Assembly: GCA_963765585.1 (NCBI GenBank)
Contig: CAVXXB010000022.1
Span: 1-64,000 of the forward strand
Source: CAVXXB01 sp963765585
GTDB lineage: Bacteria > Calditrichota > Calditrichia > JAJRVZ01
Length of the DNA: 64,000 nt
Direction: 5' to 3'
The notes beneath the pieces were generated by a model that saw only the letters and a list, made by a program, of their open reading frames with translations, ran no database searches and had not been told where the DNA came from. The position numbers were made by a program, and so were the translations under genes. Below are positions 10,820-19,299 of the stretch, in pieces (the first letter of the stretch is position 1; every line of letters starts with the position of its first letter).

Positions 10820-11344
10820 TTATTCTCGTGTATTATTCAAACTGATTTGATTGCCCCGGCCGGTTGGCGATGCCAGGCTTTCTAAGGAACCGTCTACAAC
10901 AATGACATCCAGTTGTGTTTCGGTAATATTGGGTACATCGATTAAGTTGCTGAAACTGATCTGGATTTGAAGATCTATCTCATATGGTGTGGTCCATGCG
11001 CCCGGCGCCAGTTGCAATTGGTCTTCGGCATTTGCGTTCCAGGCCAGAACAATATCATTATCATTGGCTTCATTTGCTTTGACCAGCCACAATGCGTCTT
11101 CATCCCTGCTGGCTTTTATTGGCACAAGGACTGCGTTTATTTCATTAAGATCCAGCAGAAATTTTTGCCCGGGTTGTGCAGTAGTACATGAGATTTTTAT
11201 ATGTAAATTTTGTGCCCGGCTGTTTTTTTGTAATTCACTGGTAAGAACCTCCACCTGTACACTCTGGGTCACCGGCAGATTGTCCTGCGCCAGTAATAAT
11301 AACGGAAGAAATAAACACAAAACAGAATATCGAAGTTTATACAT
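10820..11344 (-). CDS. Small secreted protein of unknown function, co-transcribed with the giant surface protein
   Basis: I start the gene at the ATG at 11344, because an AGGAG ribosome site sits nine bases upstream and the product then opens with a clean signal peptide (MYKLRYSVLCLFLPLLLLAQ). An in-frame start 20 codons earlier would put a non-signal extension in front. The mature protein of about 155 residues has two cysteine-poor beta-rich halves and the phrase TQLDVIVVDGSLESLASP. I recognise no family. It may be a beta-sandwich of the DUF11/cohesin type that accompanies or anchors the surface protein whose start codon follows five bases after its stop. Function unknown. Confidence 0.7.
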   Translation of the reverse strand: MYKLRYSVLCLFLPLLLLAQDNLPVTQSVQVEVLTSELQKNSRAQNLHIKISCTTAQPGQKFLLDLNEINAVLVPIKASRDEDALWLVKANEANDNDIVLAWNANAEDQLQLAPGAWTTPYEIDLQIQISFSNLIDVPNITETQLDVIVVDGSLESLASPTGRGNQISLNNTRE

Positions 11345-11573
11345 TTTTTGATTACTCCTTAAATATCTTATGCAGAACAGGGGTATACCCTGCACGATAG
11401 GCATAATATCACACTTTGAGCGTTAAATTATGGTGACAAAAAGCACATAACACTTTATATATAACGCGAATTATACGTAATTAAAAAAATCGGTAGAATT
11501 TTAACTAAGTTTAGGAAAATATTGAATATATGGTCGATGATGCTGGTCACAAATTTTGGTACTGGGCACTCGG

Positions 11574-11892
11574 TTCAGGATGCAAGATTCAGGATACAGG
11601 ATACAGGATACAAGATACAAGATTCAAGATTCAAGATTCAAGGTACAAGGTACAAGGTACAAGGTACAAGGTACAACAAACTAGTTATCGGATGAGACTT
11701 ATGCAAATAATTTCAATTATCTCGATCAACTCATTCTGTAAGAACCATTTATCACGGATCCGGGAGTCAATCATAGATTTAGAATCATGAGTAATAGTTC
11801 GCGTAAAGGGTCCTTATCCATGGGATCCCGTTCCGGGACAGGATGACCTTTTAAGTCAAGTATCCTGTATCCTGCATCCTGTATCTTGCACC
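11574..11892. repeat. Inverted pair of 7-bp-unit tracts around a 184-bp spacer
   Basis: This fills most of the 548-base gap 11345-11892. The left arm, 11574-11676, is an array of heptamers that drifts from CAGGATA through CAAGATA and CAAGATT to CAAGGTA (five copies). The right arm, 11861-11890, read on the minus strand, is made of the same CAAGATA and CAGGATA heptamers and ends two bases before the stop codon of the TPR gene at 11893. The spacer contains a GTCATCCTGTCCCGG-type hairpin (11829-11847). Bases 11345-11573 hold the AT-rich upstream region of the secreted-protein gene, with no feature I can name. Confidence 0.75.
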
Positions 11893-13041
11893 CTACTTCA
11901 ATATCGCCCGTAAGAGTATCAAAAACTCCTTACCATCATTTTCAACCAGCTTTTTATTTTTTATCGCTTTTTCAAAATCGGGATTGAGTTCCAGGGCACG
12001 ATTAAATTCATTCAGCGCCTGTAAAAACATATTCCGGCATTGTATCAGATGAATCACACCTAAGTTATTCCAGATATCTGCATAATCCGGATTATCTTCA
12101 AGGGCAAAATTTAACCGGTGTTCAAATCGCTTAATCGTCTCGTTATCGAGCCCCTTTCCGCCATACATAAACTTTAGATAAAAATTTGTGGATATGAGGT
12201 TGGATATATTTGAGGGAAATACTTTGCTGCGGTTTTCCTCAAGGATTTGGATCGATTCTCTGATTCTATTGCTGTTCAGATTCTTTTTCAGCTTATCATA
12301 TATAACATTAAACACCTTGATGTTGTGTTCGCGAATTTTTTCAAAATGTTCAAATGCCCGCTGAACCCGCACGGACCGCGGCGGTGTTTTAAGCTGTTCA
12401 TTACTACTTACGACACTCTTTAGATACATCAGCGCCATGTTATAATGGGCTTCCAGATAATTTCGGTTTAGGCGTAATGCGTATTTAAATTGTTCCTGCG
12501 AATCGGCAATCCGGCCGTCCATCAGTAAAGCAAGACCGTAGTTATTAAACATATCCGTAAACTGCCCGTTACGGTTGATTATAGATTCATAGGTTTTTAT
12601 GGCCTCTTTATGCTCACCGATCCGGATATATGTCATTCCCAGATTATTATAAGCCGCAGCATAATTGGGATCAAACTCAATTGCTTTCTTAAATTGCTTA
12701 ATGCCATCTTCTATCATGTTATTTTGTAAAAACATGATACCCACTTTTACATTTGACGGGCTGTGTTTTAAGCGGGCAACTTTTTCAGAGATTTTAAATA
12801 AAAGTTCGACCTCAGAGATCATCTCGTCATGCAACGATTCAACCACCTGCCGTAGCCGGTCTTCGATAGCCTCGGCATGACTGCCCTTTCTGCGATCGAA
12901 GTCTACTTCAGTGCTTGATAAAATCCGGCCATCTTCAAATATCTCACACCGGATTTTGCCTTTTTGTGAGGATGTCTCGGTCTGAAAGTGAAATTTTCTT
13001 CCCCCTACTTCCAGATTGTCATTAAAACCGATATCCGACAT
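11893..13041 (-). CDS. Tetratricopeptide-repeat protein with a conserved N-terminal domain
   Basis: A 382-residue cytoplasmic protein without signal peptide or membrane span. Residues 1-60 form a small beta domain (NLEVGGRKFHFQTET, then EVDFDRRKGSH). Residues about 95-200 hold three clear TPR units (AIEFDPNYAAAYNNLGMTYI, ALRLNRNYLEAHYNMALMYL) and the C-terminus has another (ALELNPDF). The middle, about 215-300, is helical without an obvious repeat. TPRs mediate protein-protein contact, so a scaffold role is the only inference I make. GAGAGG precedes the ATG. It lies downstream of the diguanylate cyclase gene on the same strand, 125 bases away. Confidence 0.8.
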   Translation of the reverse strand: MSDIGFNDNLEVGGRKFHFQTETSSQKGKIRCEIFEDGRILSSTEVDFDRRKGSHAEAIEDRLRQVVESLHDEMISEVELLFKISEKVARLKHSPSNVKVGIMFLQNNMIEDGIKQFKKAIEFDPNYAAAYNNLGMTYIRIGEHKEAIKTYESIINRNGQFTDMFNNYGLALLMDGRIADSQEQFKYALRLNRNYLEAHYNMALMYLKSVVSSNEQLKTPPRSVRVQRAFEHFEKIREHNIKVFNVIYDKLKKNLNSNRIRESIQILEENRSKVFPSNISNLISTNFYLKFMYGGKGLDNETIKRFEHRLNFALEDNPDYADIWNNLGVIHLIQCRNMFLQALNEFNRALELNPDFEKAIKNKKLVENDGKEFLILLRAILK

Positions 13042-13085
13042 CGCTATTTTACCTCTCTGTTCATTGTTATTCTATAGATTGAACT

Positions 13086-13121
13086 AATTACAAATTACCA
13101 ATTTCTAATTCCTAATTTTCT
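13086..13121. repeat. Short 7-bp-unit tract (ACAAATT/ACCAATT/TCTAATT/CCTAATT)
   Basis: Five consecutive heptamers ending ATT lie in the 125-base gap between the GGDEF gene and the TPR gene. The same units reappear in the tracts at 31236, 54108 and 55311. No opposite arm is evident here. Confidence 0.6.
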
Positions 13122-13166
13122 TTCTCTTCGACTTTGCGAGAGATGAATTATCCAGATTCGTGAATA

Positions 13167-14801
13167 TTACGTCGTCACCGACAGTGAATCCACCACTACA
13201 TTTTTGCCCATATTAAAAATTACCAGGCGATTCCTGCCATGATTCTTTGCTTTGTATAATGCCTGATCCGCACGTAAAACCAGATCATCCCCGTCTTTGG
13301 CATCATCCGGATACGTGGCACCACCCAGGCTGACGGTGACCCGGCCAACAGGCTGCACACGTTCCTTATAAAATTGATGCAGTTCGATAATTCTTCTGAC
13401 ACGTTCTCCCAACGGGAAAATATCCTCTTTTGATATACCGGGAAGAATAATGCAGAATTCTTCACCCCCATATCTGGAAACGACATCCTCATCACGAACC
13501 GTACTCTTCAGTACCCGGCCAAGTGTCCGCAAGGCTTCATCCCCGGCCTGGTGTCCCAATGTGTCGTTGTAATTTTTAAAATGATCAATATCAAGAATCA
13601 GTAACGACACTTTGGTTTTGTTACGTTTTGCCCGGTTAAGCTCCTCTTTCAAACGAATTGTAAAGTAGCGATAATTATGCAGATTTGTCATTCCATCGGT
13701 CAGGGATAAATTTTTTGCTTCTTCATAGTGCAACGCATTTTCGATAGAAATAGATATAATATTTACCAAAACATGAAACAATTCAAAATCAGTTTGGGTA
13801 AATGCATTTTCATATAATTTATTACCAATTCCTATGACACCCTGTAACCGTTCCGAATAAATGATTGGTGCCAGAACATGTATGTTTAGTTTATTCAGCT
13901 TTTCCTGATATTTTTTTTGTTCGGCATCTTTACCCAAATCCCCAACATAGAACGGCATATTATGCTTCAAAAAGAAATTTACCAGAGAGGATTCCCCTTT
14001 GAACTTTAACTGTTTGATCTCCTTATCACGCAATCCCTTCTGAAAATTTCGGTTAAATGCATGGCGGGATGGATCAAACATGAGGGCAAACGCATTTTGC
14101 ACACCCAGTTGTCCGATAATGGTTAACAGCGCAGAATTTATAAGTTGTTTAAAATTCAGGATCGAATAAATTTCATTACTGGCTTCAACCAGATTGTGCA
14201 GATCATATACTTTTCTTTTAACTGCACGCTCGGCAATTAGAAGCAATTTCTCTTTGTCCACCAGGTCCTTTTGTAAATTGTTGATCCTGGAGTTCAGGCG
14301 ATATTTGTCCCGCAGTCCTTTGTATGATTTCAGAAGAGCCGAAATTAATGTATACATAAAATCATAATATCTGTCCGCCACTTTCCGGATACGTATATCG
14401 ACAATAAAGTAGTATTTTTGTGTTAGACGGAATGCCAGAAATTTTTGCGAAAGTGGTAAGGGGGCGGAATGTACCTGAATTTCATGTAAAAATATCTTCT
14501 CAAGATCCTTATTGATATATTCAAACAGGTAGGCCGGTTTTACATTATTGCCTTCATGATCTTTCCACTGGGTGTGATCATTTTTTTTTGTATAATAAAA
14601 TTTTAAATCAATCCGTGTTTCGGCAATCAGTTTTTCAAATAACGCAATAACTGCGTCACATTGTTCGCGATCCGTTTTGGGCTGTTCGATATGCTGATTA
14701 AATATCTTATTTATTTTTCGGAGATCATCAAGGAATACATGGTCATTTGAAAATATATGCGGTATTTTTTTGTTAAATATGTTGTTTAGGATTGGAATCA
14801 T
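13167..14801 (-). CDS. GAF-GGDEF diguanylate cyclase
   Basis: A 544-residue soluble protein. Residues about 1-170 are helical and unassigned; a coiled coil near 170-200 leads into a GAF-like sensor domain (about 205-365). The GGDEF domain follows, with the active-site motif GGEEF at 445-449 and the inhibitory-site RxxD (RDED, 436-439) exactly five residues before it. It should therefore make cyclic di-GMP from two GTP and be feedback inhibited. SLTDGMTNLHNYRYF marks the domain start and DHFKNYNDTLGHQAGDEAL the metal/GTP-binding region. There is no membrane span, so the signal is likely cytoplasmic. The 272 bases upstream (14802-15073) are AT-rich and probably carry its promoter. The second GGDEF gene at the right edge shows that c-di-GMP signalling is used more than once here. 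Confidence 0.9.
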   Translation of the reverse strand: MIPILNNIFNKKIPHIFSNDHVFLDDLRKINKIFNQHIEQPKTDREQCDAVIALFEKLIAETRIDLKFYYTKKNDHTQWKDHEGNNVKPAYLFEYINKDLEKIFLHEIQVHSAPLPLSQKFLAFRLTQKYYFIVDIRIRKVADRYYDFMYTLISALLKSYKGLRDKYRLNSRINNLQKDLVDKEKLLLIAERAVKRKVYDLHNLVEASNEIYSILNFKQLINSALLTIIGQLGVQNAFALMFDPSRHAFNRNFQKGLRDKEIKQLKFKGESSLVNFFLKHNMPFYVGDLGKDAEQKKYQEKLNKLNIHVLAPIIYSERLQGVIGIGNKLYENAFTQTDFELFHVLVNIISISIENALHYEEAKNLSLTDGMTNLHNYRYFTIRLKEELNRAKRNKTKVSLLILDIDHFKNYNDTLGHQAGDEALRTLGRVLKSTVRDEDVVSRYGGEEFCIILPGISKEDIFPLGERVRRIIELHQFYKERVQPVGRVTVSLGGATYPDDAKDGDDLVLRADQALYKAKNHGRNRLVIFNMGKNVVVDSLSVTT

Positions 14802-15073
14802 ATAGTTTCAAAACCAGCTTACAATGGAATTATTAAATATATGCTCATCAGATTCTCAAGGATTGTGATTTAACTCACGGTATCTATATAAATCTGAATT
14901 GAAGGATCTTGTAACGACTGACTATAATATAAGATGGCATACGCCGTTCGAAACCTAATTATAATCATATTCCGATCAATGATGCAAGATTTAATTTCTT
15001 ATAATTTCACATTGATCTAAAAATGATGCAAGAAAATCCTTTTGAGCAATTTTCGGTGGGACTGGTTAGATCT

Positions 15074-16360
15074 TTAATATAGATTCGACTTATAATCAAT
15101 CGGGATTTCGCTTTTAATTTCCTGGATCCAGCTGGCGTACTCTTTTTCCATTTTATAATTATGTGCAATTTGCTGAATCTGTTCCCAATCTTCATCAAGG
15201 CTGAGTTGTCTGGCAGAGGTGCGGGAATTTAATCGTAACAAATGATAGCCATACTCCGTTTTAAATGGCTCGGAAATTTCACCAGGTTCCATATCACTCA
15301 CCATCCTCTTAAATGCGGGGATAGCTAATTTTTCAAGTTCCCATACTCCCAGAGACCCTTTATCTTCTCCCACGTTTTCATCATCGGATTTTTCCACTGC
15401 CATGTCTTCAAAGGAAGCACCTGCGAGAATTTCAGCACGAATCTGATTTAACTCGTCTATTGCATTTTTTTCATCTTCTTCCGTTGGTGTCAGACGAATT
15501 AGTATGTGACTGGTTCTTATCTGTTCACCACGACGTTCTATTAATTTTATGATATGATAGCCAAACTGGGTTTGAACAATATCTGATACTTGTCCTGGTT
15601 CAAGTGCAAAAGCCGCTTCTTCAAACTCCTGAACAAAATCACCCCTTTTGGTAAGTCCCAAGTCACCGTCACGTTGTGCCGAAGCCGGATCTTCAGAATA
15701 CTGCGTAGCCAGACTGGCAAAATCCTCACCCTGGCTAATTTTATCTTTAATCATATTAATTTTTTCCCAGGCAGCTTCCTGACTTGCACCACCGGCTTTT
15801 ACCTGCTTTAATATATGACTGATCTCAACAGTTTCCTGCCTCTGGGGTAAACTATCCTGGTAGGTATTATAGAAGATCTCTACCTCGCGCCGTGAAATTT
15901 TAATATTAGCAAACTTAGTGCGCCGTAACATTTCGACTTTCAAACGGTCTTCCATTTCTTTAGCCAGATCACGACGTATCTGTTTCATGGGACTTTGAAA
16001 TGCCTCTTCCAGTTTATCTTCAGAGCCAATTTGCTCAGTCAAATAACGAATTTGTTCTTCGACACGGCGATCGACTTCCCGGGCATCCGCAATAATTGTA
16101 TCTTCATCAGCTTTGGTTAACATAATTTTCTGTTCCACCAGGCGGTCGAGGATATCACTTTCCAGTTGTTTCATCATGGCCGGGTTATTGCGGATATTTA
16201 TTTTATTCTGGATGATATAGCTTTGTACATATTGATCTACTTCAGATTTAAGAACAATTTCATTCCCAACCACTGCAGCGATACCATCTATAAGTTGTTG
16301 TGCGTTTAATGGAATAATGGTCAAACAAAATAGCAAAAATACAACTGCTTTAATTTTCAT
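15074..16360 (-). CDS. surA: SurA-like periplasmic peptidyl-prolyl isomerase with two parvulin domains
   Basis: A 428-residue exported chaperone. I choose the ATG at 16360 over a TTG one codon upstream. The signal peptide is KIKAVVFLLFCLTIIPLNAQ. A SurA N-terminal helical domain follows (DGIAAVVGNEIVLKSEVDQY, then LVEQKIMLTKA). The two parvulin domains lie at about 175-275 (EISHILKQV, FASLATQYSEDPAS, GDLGLTKRGDFVQEFE, FGYHIIKL) and about 280-385 (RTSHILIRLTP, KGSLGVWELEKLAIPAF, EYGYHLLRL). SurA proteins escort outer-membrane beta-barrels across the periplasm. It is the last of three adjacent foldase genes, 14 bases after the next one, so they form an operon. The gene symbol is by family resemblance. 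Confidence 0.87.
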   Translation of the reverse strand: MKIKAVVFLLFCLTIIPLNAQQLIDGIAAVVGNEIVLKSEVDQYVQSYIIQNKINIRNNPAMMKQLESDILDRLVEQKIMLTKADEDTIIADAREVDRRVEEQIRYLTEQIGSEDKLEEAFQSPMKQIRRDLAKEMEDRLKVEMLRRTKFANIKISRREVEIFYNTYQDSLPQRQETVEISHILKQVKAGGASQEAAWEKINMIKDKISQGEDFASLATQYSEDPASAQRDGDLGLTKRGDFVQEFEEAAFALEPGQVSDIVQTQFGYHIIKLIERRGEQIRTSHILIRLTPTEEDEKNAIDELNQIRAEILAGASFEDMAVEKSDDENVGEDKGSLGVWELEKLAIPAFKRMVSDMEPGEISEPFKTEYGYHLLRLNSRTSARQLSLDEDWEQIQQIAHNYKMEKEYASWIQEIKSEIPIDYKSNLY

Positions 16361-16374
16361 CAACTAACTCTCTT

Positions 16375-17217
16375 TCATTGCGGTGTTAATTTCGACAAAT
16401 CCGTTTGGATATTGTAATTCTGTCGTAAACTTTTTTTAATGTTCTCAACTTCATTTCTTCTTTTTTGAATCTGAATACGATGAACGATTTCGTCTTTAAC
16501 GATATCAAGTTCCTTAATGTTTCCCTCTTTTTGATAATCCAGTAATTGAAAATAATGATATCCCAGTTCTGTTTGAATAGGACCGCGAATCGTACCGGTT
16601 TTTGTATTCTTTACACGTGAGGCCAGAGCAGCGGGTAAATCAGAGATACGTACATACCCCAGATTGCCTATCGGACGTTCACTGGTAGACTTTTGATCGA
16701 AAAAATTCTTATTAATGACTTCCATCAAATCTTTGCTGGCACGAATTTCATTTTTTATCACCCGGTCATCATTATCTAAAACCAGATGAACTATATTGAC
16801 ATTATCCGCATTCCAGACAAATTCGCGCCTGTGATTCGAATAGTAATCTTCGATTTCCTGATCCAGCACCCGGTAATTTTTATTGAGATATTTGGCCAGA
16901 TATTTTTCGATCAATAGTCTTTTTCTATAAGTTAGAATTAGGTTTTCTTCATAGGGTGTCAGAACTATGCCCTCTTCATTGGCTGCCTGATAAAATATTT
17001 CATCTTCGATCCACTTTTCCATTAATTTTCTTTTTAGCGCCATTTTTATGTCTGGTGTCGCAGCATCAGTAATAGATTCTTCTAATTCTGCATTTGTCAT
17101 AAATGATTCATTTACCTGGGCGACAACATCAACGCGGTTTTCATCCTTGGTATTGCATGTTATTATTAGCAAACCTGAGAAAAGAACCAGCAAAAACATT
17201 TTTACAATATTATTCAT
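16375..17217 (-). CDS. PpiC/parvulin-domain lipoprotein foldase
   Basis: A 280-residue protein with a lipoprotein signal (hydrophobic stretch ending IITC, Cys about 21), so it should be membrane anchored facing the periplasm. The N-terminal half resembles the SurA/PrsA chaperone domain (VAQVNESFMTNAELEESI, KRKLMEKWIEDEIFYQAA). One parvulin domain at about 140-240 includes IGNLGYVRISDLPAA and ELGYHYFQL; the substrate loop is shorter than in the neighbouring gene. It is preceded by a PrsA-like gene and followed by surA, and probably shares one transcript with them. The C-terminus is highly charged. Confidence 0.82.
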   Translation of the reverse strand: MNNIVKMFLLVLFSGLLIITCNTKDENRVDVVAQVNESFMTNAELEESITDAATPDIKMALKRKLMEKWIEDEIFYQAANEEGIVLTPYEENLILTYRKRLLIEKYLAKYLNKNYRVLDQEIEDYYSNHRREFVWNADNVNIVHLVLDNDDRVIKNEIRASKDLMEVINKNFFDQKSTSERPIGNLGYVRISDLPAALASRVKNTKTGTIRGPIQTELGYHYFQLLDYQKEGNIKELDIVKDEIVHRIQIQKRRNEVENIKKSLRQNYNIQTDLSKLTPQ

Positions 17218-17228
17218 GATTTATCCAA

Positions 17229-18936
17229 TTAAATTGATGTGACGAGCTCTTCGTTAATGGAAACAGTATATTTCGCTTCGAGTTCTTCTTTCCATTCTAC
17301 GCGCTTCTGCTGTAATCGTTCACGCCGGAGAAGACTTTTTGCCCGGTTTAGAACATCTTTGAAATTGCGAACGGATTCTTCATGTATTTGTCCGGTTTTA
17401 TAAACAACCCACCCTTTACGATATTTTACCGGTCCGCCTATTTTGCCACCAGGACCGGATTCGAACGCACCCCGGCTGACATCACCACGGGCTGTTTCTG
17501 AGCGATAACCGACATAGCCTTCCCGATCCCGGGTAACTTTATCTTCGGAATATTTTTTCAGCTAATAATCCAAAACGTGTTCCCCGGTTTAGTTTAACCA
17601 CTATCTCATCGGCAAGTTTTTTATCTTTTACATATATTTCCCATAGTTCAATTTCAGCTGGCTTAATAAATTTATCCGGATTTTCATCATAATACTGACG
17701 GGCATCCTCATCGCTGATTTCCATATTTCTAACCAACACAACATCTTCAATTTTCTGTACAAGTTTATCGTCACGAAACTTAGCCACCTGATCTTTGATA
17801 AAAGAATCATTCGCAAGCCCTTCATCAATCGCATCCTGAATAGCAATTTCAATGATCGCCATATTCTTTACATCTGTTTCCAGGACACTTACCTGCCGGT
17901 AAGTAAGAAGTGCCTGAGATACCCTGTTGATATTTCGATCAATCACACCTTTTAGTGAAAGACTGCCGCCATCCCATTTTGCAAGTGGAATATTCTGTTC
18001 TTCATCAGAAAAACTCTGCAGATTTACATGCCCGGCATTTACTTTTTCTGTAATTGCGGCGGACAAACTCATTACTGCTAATTTTGATACAGTCAGGTTA
18101 AATGTTTCGGACAGCTTTCCGGTATATTCCCCCCAAAGAACCCTGGCTGAATCGCCATAGGCCTGCATCATTTTTCTTTTGATATAGTAAAAATCTTCCA
18201 CTGTTTTTGGTTCCGAATACTTGGCGTTTTCTCTCCGGTCATTCAATTTAATGATGTGATAACCATATTTTGTTTCGATCGGACCAACGATGCTTCCCAC
18301 GTTCATCTGCCAAACCGCTTCCTGAAATTCCGGGACCATTACACCCCAGCTAAACCAGCCGAGATTTCCTTTTGATTGCTTTGCAGTAGGATCCTCAGAG
18401 TACAATACGGCGAGAGAATCAATTGATCCACCACTATTGATTTTTTTTAGAAGTTCCTCAATTAATTGTTTGGCTTCGTCAGGAGTACGTATATTTTCAG
18501 GAACTGTGCCTGAATGAGTAATTAAAATTTGTGATGCATTTACCTCGGTCCTTTGATTTTCTATATATGTATTTAAATCATCTGCCGAAATAATCTGATC
18601 AATAATATGTCTCTCATAATAGCGACTAACCAATAATTTGTCACGATATTTCCTTGTCTCCGATACAATAATTGAATCCTGATCCAGATCACGATCATAG
18701 GCATCATTTAATTTCTGTGTTTTTTCAATCAATGTATTTAATATTTCCATTTTCTTATCATTGGCCAGATCCTGATAATTTTCCTTTTTTGAATATCTTG
18801 TCTCAAGAGCTTTCAGATACTCCTGTTTACTGATCTTCAGACGACCGACATCTGCCACATAGTCATTTGAATCGCATGCAGAAAAAATACAGATCATTGA
18901 AATTAACACTAATATTGTGGATAAAATACGACGCAT
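17229..18936 (-). CDS. PrsA-like lipoprotein foldase with two parvulin domains (one frameshift)
   Basis: Starts at an ATG with GGAGG nine bases upstream and opens with a lipoprotein signal (ILVLISMICIFSAC). The first parvulin domain is at about 130-235 (NASQILITHSG, LAVLYSEDPTAKQSKGNLGW, KYGYHIIKLNDRRE). The open frame stops at 17539, but this is a one-base insertion in a run of six T on the plus strand (17553-17558). With one base removed, AEKIFRR-stop becomes AEKYSEDKVTRDREGYVGY and the frame stays open for about 100 more residues to a TAA at 17229-17231, completing a second parvulin domain (GGKIGGPVKYRKGWVVYKTG). The full product is about 568 residues. The completed second domain is strong evidence that the break is an error. 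Confidence 0.85.
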
Positions 18937-19299
18937 TCTTTAAATCCTCCAAAAATCAGACATTGCTTTAAAAAATATTATTAATATGAACCACAGAGTA
19001 CTTGGCGCTAGTTTTCTAACGAGCGCGATCTTTGACCATTTATTAATTATCACCACGAAGCCACGAAGAGCACGAAGTTTATAAAGAACTAAATATATTA
19101 TTGCAAAATTAATTATTCTACAATATGATTTCTTCGTGACCTTCGTGTTCTTTGTGGTGAAAAATAAATAAACACGTTGTACATAGAAATAAATTAATCA
19201 GAAGTTAGATATTGCTGATTATGCTCGTAATTATATCTAACTCCTTTTCAAATTATGACTCTATGTTTCTATTTAAATTTAGCCTAGTAATTTATTTTT
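18937..19299. repeat. Intergenic gap with an inverted pair of CACGAAG tracts (19050-19077 and 19132-19160)
   Basis: The 363-base gap between mfd and the PrsA-like gene has no ORF of note. It holds an imperfect inverted repeat: the left arm has three CACGAAG units (TCACCACGAAG, CCACGAAG, AGCACGAAG) and the right arm, read in reverse, has TCACCACAAAG, AACACGAAG and GTCACGAAG. The arms are separated by 54 AT-rich bases and could pair into a long hairpin in either transcript. The fragment AACCACAGAGTAC at 18984 belongs to the family seen at 34783 and 59993. The promoter of the PrsA-like gene should lie in the left third. Confidence 0.7.

Noticed and set aside
11574..11676. CRISPR-like array from regular short repeats
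   Set aside because: Units are 7 bp and contiguous without spacers; no cas genes in the window.
11530..11790. 86-residue plus-strand ORF with 7-residue repeats (KIQDTRF, KIQDSRY)
   Set aside because: The 7-residue period is simply the 7-bp DNA repeat read in frame (21 bases = three units). No ribosome site and no conserved flanking domain.
15007..15198. 63-residue minus-strand ORF overlapping the surA 3' end
   Set aside because: Out-of-frame shadow of surA and AT-rich flank; no domain or ribosome site.
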